Positions 63,481 to 64,000 of a DNA stretch of 64,000 bases are shown here, one piece after another. Origin of the DNA: Chondrus crispus. Its lineage: Eukaryota > Rhodophyta > Florideophyceae > Gigartinales > Gigartinaceae. Each line of letters starts with the position of its first letter. Position 1 is the stretch's first letter. The position numbers were made by a program, and so were the translations under genes. Below the pieces are notes generated by a model, which saw nothing but the letters and a program-made list of their open reading frames with translations, did not search any database and was not told the origin of the DNA. Where the stretch lies: assembly GCF_000350225.1 (NCBI RefSeq), contig NW_005178735.1, forward strand, positions 62,001 to 126,000, given 5' to 3'.

Positions 63481-64000
63481 CTACGCGCCTTCGCCAACCA
63501 CCTGGCCCTCATTCGCAATCACAGGAGCTCCCTCAAAATGGTTTCGATGCCTCTGAATTATGTTCTGTAGCTTGGGAAACAAATGTCTTTCCTCCCACTG
63601 CCCATTTGTGTTGAGCGCTAAGCCACATCTAATCATGGCTTTCCGTGCGTAGGTTAAACCCTCGCTGTCGCGTTGTGCGTTAACATCCCGAACAGCCGCT
63701 GTGGCAAGCTCCAGAAAGTAGTGCTTGCCTGGATTAGGCAACTTGCCAGAAGAAGCCGTAAAGTCACCCGCCATTATGCGCTTTATTTGGTGCTGGTCCC
63801 AACGACAACGCCAAGCATCTTTTAGCTTTTGTATCACAAAGGAATCGGCGGGCTGCAGTAGGTCCGTACAGTTCCGCGGGAAAAACCTGACCTCTGTTTT
63901 GATTTCGTTCAACGCTTCCAACATTGCCGCAGTCTCACCATGCCCACTTCAGTTGTCCATATACAAAACACGATGCCAGCCGTGCCGAAGCGCCTTAATT
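63481..64000 (-). pseudogene. Pogo/Tigger transposase, C-terminal DDE part, runs off the window
   Basis: ORF 63481-63924 has FFPRNCTDLLQPADSFVIQK, the pogo-type block after the second Asp, and the LKDAWRCRWDQ helix that follows it. Upstream in the same frame, LYMDN-stop-SGHGE gives the second Asp (MDN) and an in-frame TGA at about 63951-63953 in a position where related elements often have Cys or another residue. The rest of the gene lies beyond position 64000. The element belongs to the same superfamily as 62212-62861 but is a separate copy: the order on the minus strand is C-terminal part then N-terminal part. Confidence 0.78.

Overview
The window reads as nuclear DNA of a eukaryote, most likely a red alga (Chondrus crispus-like). 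This is an inference: the two confident host genes are intron-free and compact, base composition is near 50% GC, and most of the window is nested transposons. Nothing prokaryotic (operons, ribosome binding sites, rRNA or tRNA) was recognised. Host genes are confined to about 57.6-60.6 kb: a small secreted or membrane-anchored protein and the signal recognition particle subunit SRP72. A GC-rich cysteine-rich NTR-like fragment at 18.4-18.9 kb and a possible three-exon gene at 11.4-12.2 kb are less certain.

Layout: 0.8-1.35 kb, a copy of an interspersed repeat that recurs inverted at 51.8-52.5 kb; 1.8-4.9 kb, two broken convergent genes of unknown function; 5.2-10.1 kb, a Ty1/copia element on the minus strand with 131-bp LTRs; 13.4-17.9 kb, a CACTA/Plavaka-type element with a Tnp2 transposase broken by one stop; 18.4-20.8 kb, the NTR-like fragment and a Tudor-like ORF; 20.8-24.6 kb, a broken long gene joining a ParB-like domain to a 2-oxoglutarate/Fe(II) dioxygenase-like domain; 24.8-25.9 kb, a foldback element; 26.76-40.68 kb, a young 13.9-kb Ty3/gypsy chromovirus with 702-bp LTRs, an intact pol and an 815-codon antisense ORF; 41.1-44.1 kb, a broken gene joining a DPPY-type DNA aminomethyltransferase to a SET domain; 44.2-48.0 kb, a second, decayed Tnp2 transposase; 49.5-51.7 kb, a decayed MULE; 53.04-57.08 kb, a second MULE with perfect 29-bp terminal inverted repeats that also encloses a J-domain gene; 60.7-61.5 kb, a MITE-like element containing a poor-quality poly-G stretch; 62.1-64.0 kb, two pogo/Tigger-type remnants.

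The most interesting set is at 19-48 kb. Once the later chromovirus and foldback insertions are removed, the ParB/dioxygenase gene and the methyltransferase/SET gene are divergent neighbours. They share a related 5' flank of about 220 bp and related first codons, and a Tnp2 transposase lies next to them. I infer a large DNA transposon carrying DNA- and chromatin-modifying enzymes (ParB-like, dioxygenase, adenine/cytosine aminomethylase, SET, possibly a Tudor-like reader). Its reading frames are interrupted by many in-frame stops but few frameshifts, so this copy is decayed by point mutation. The chromovirus, with LTRs differing at about five positions, arrived much later.
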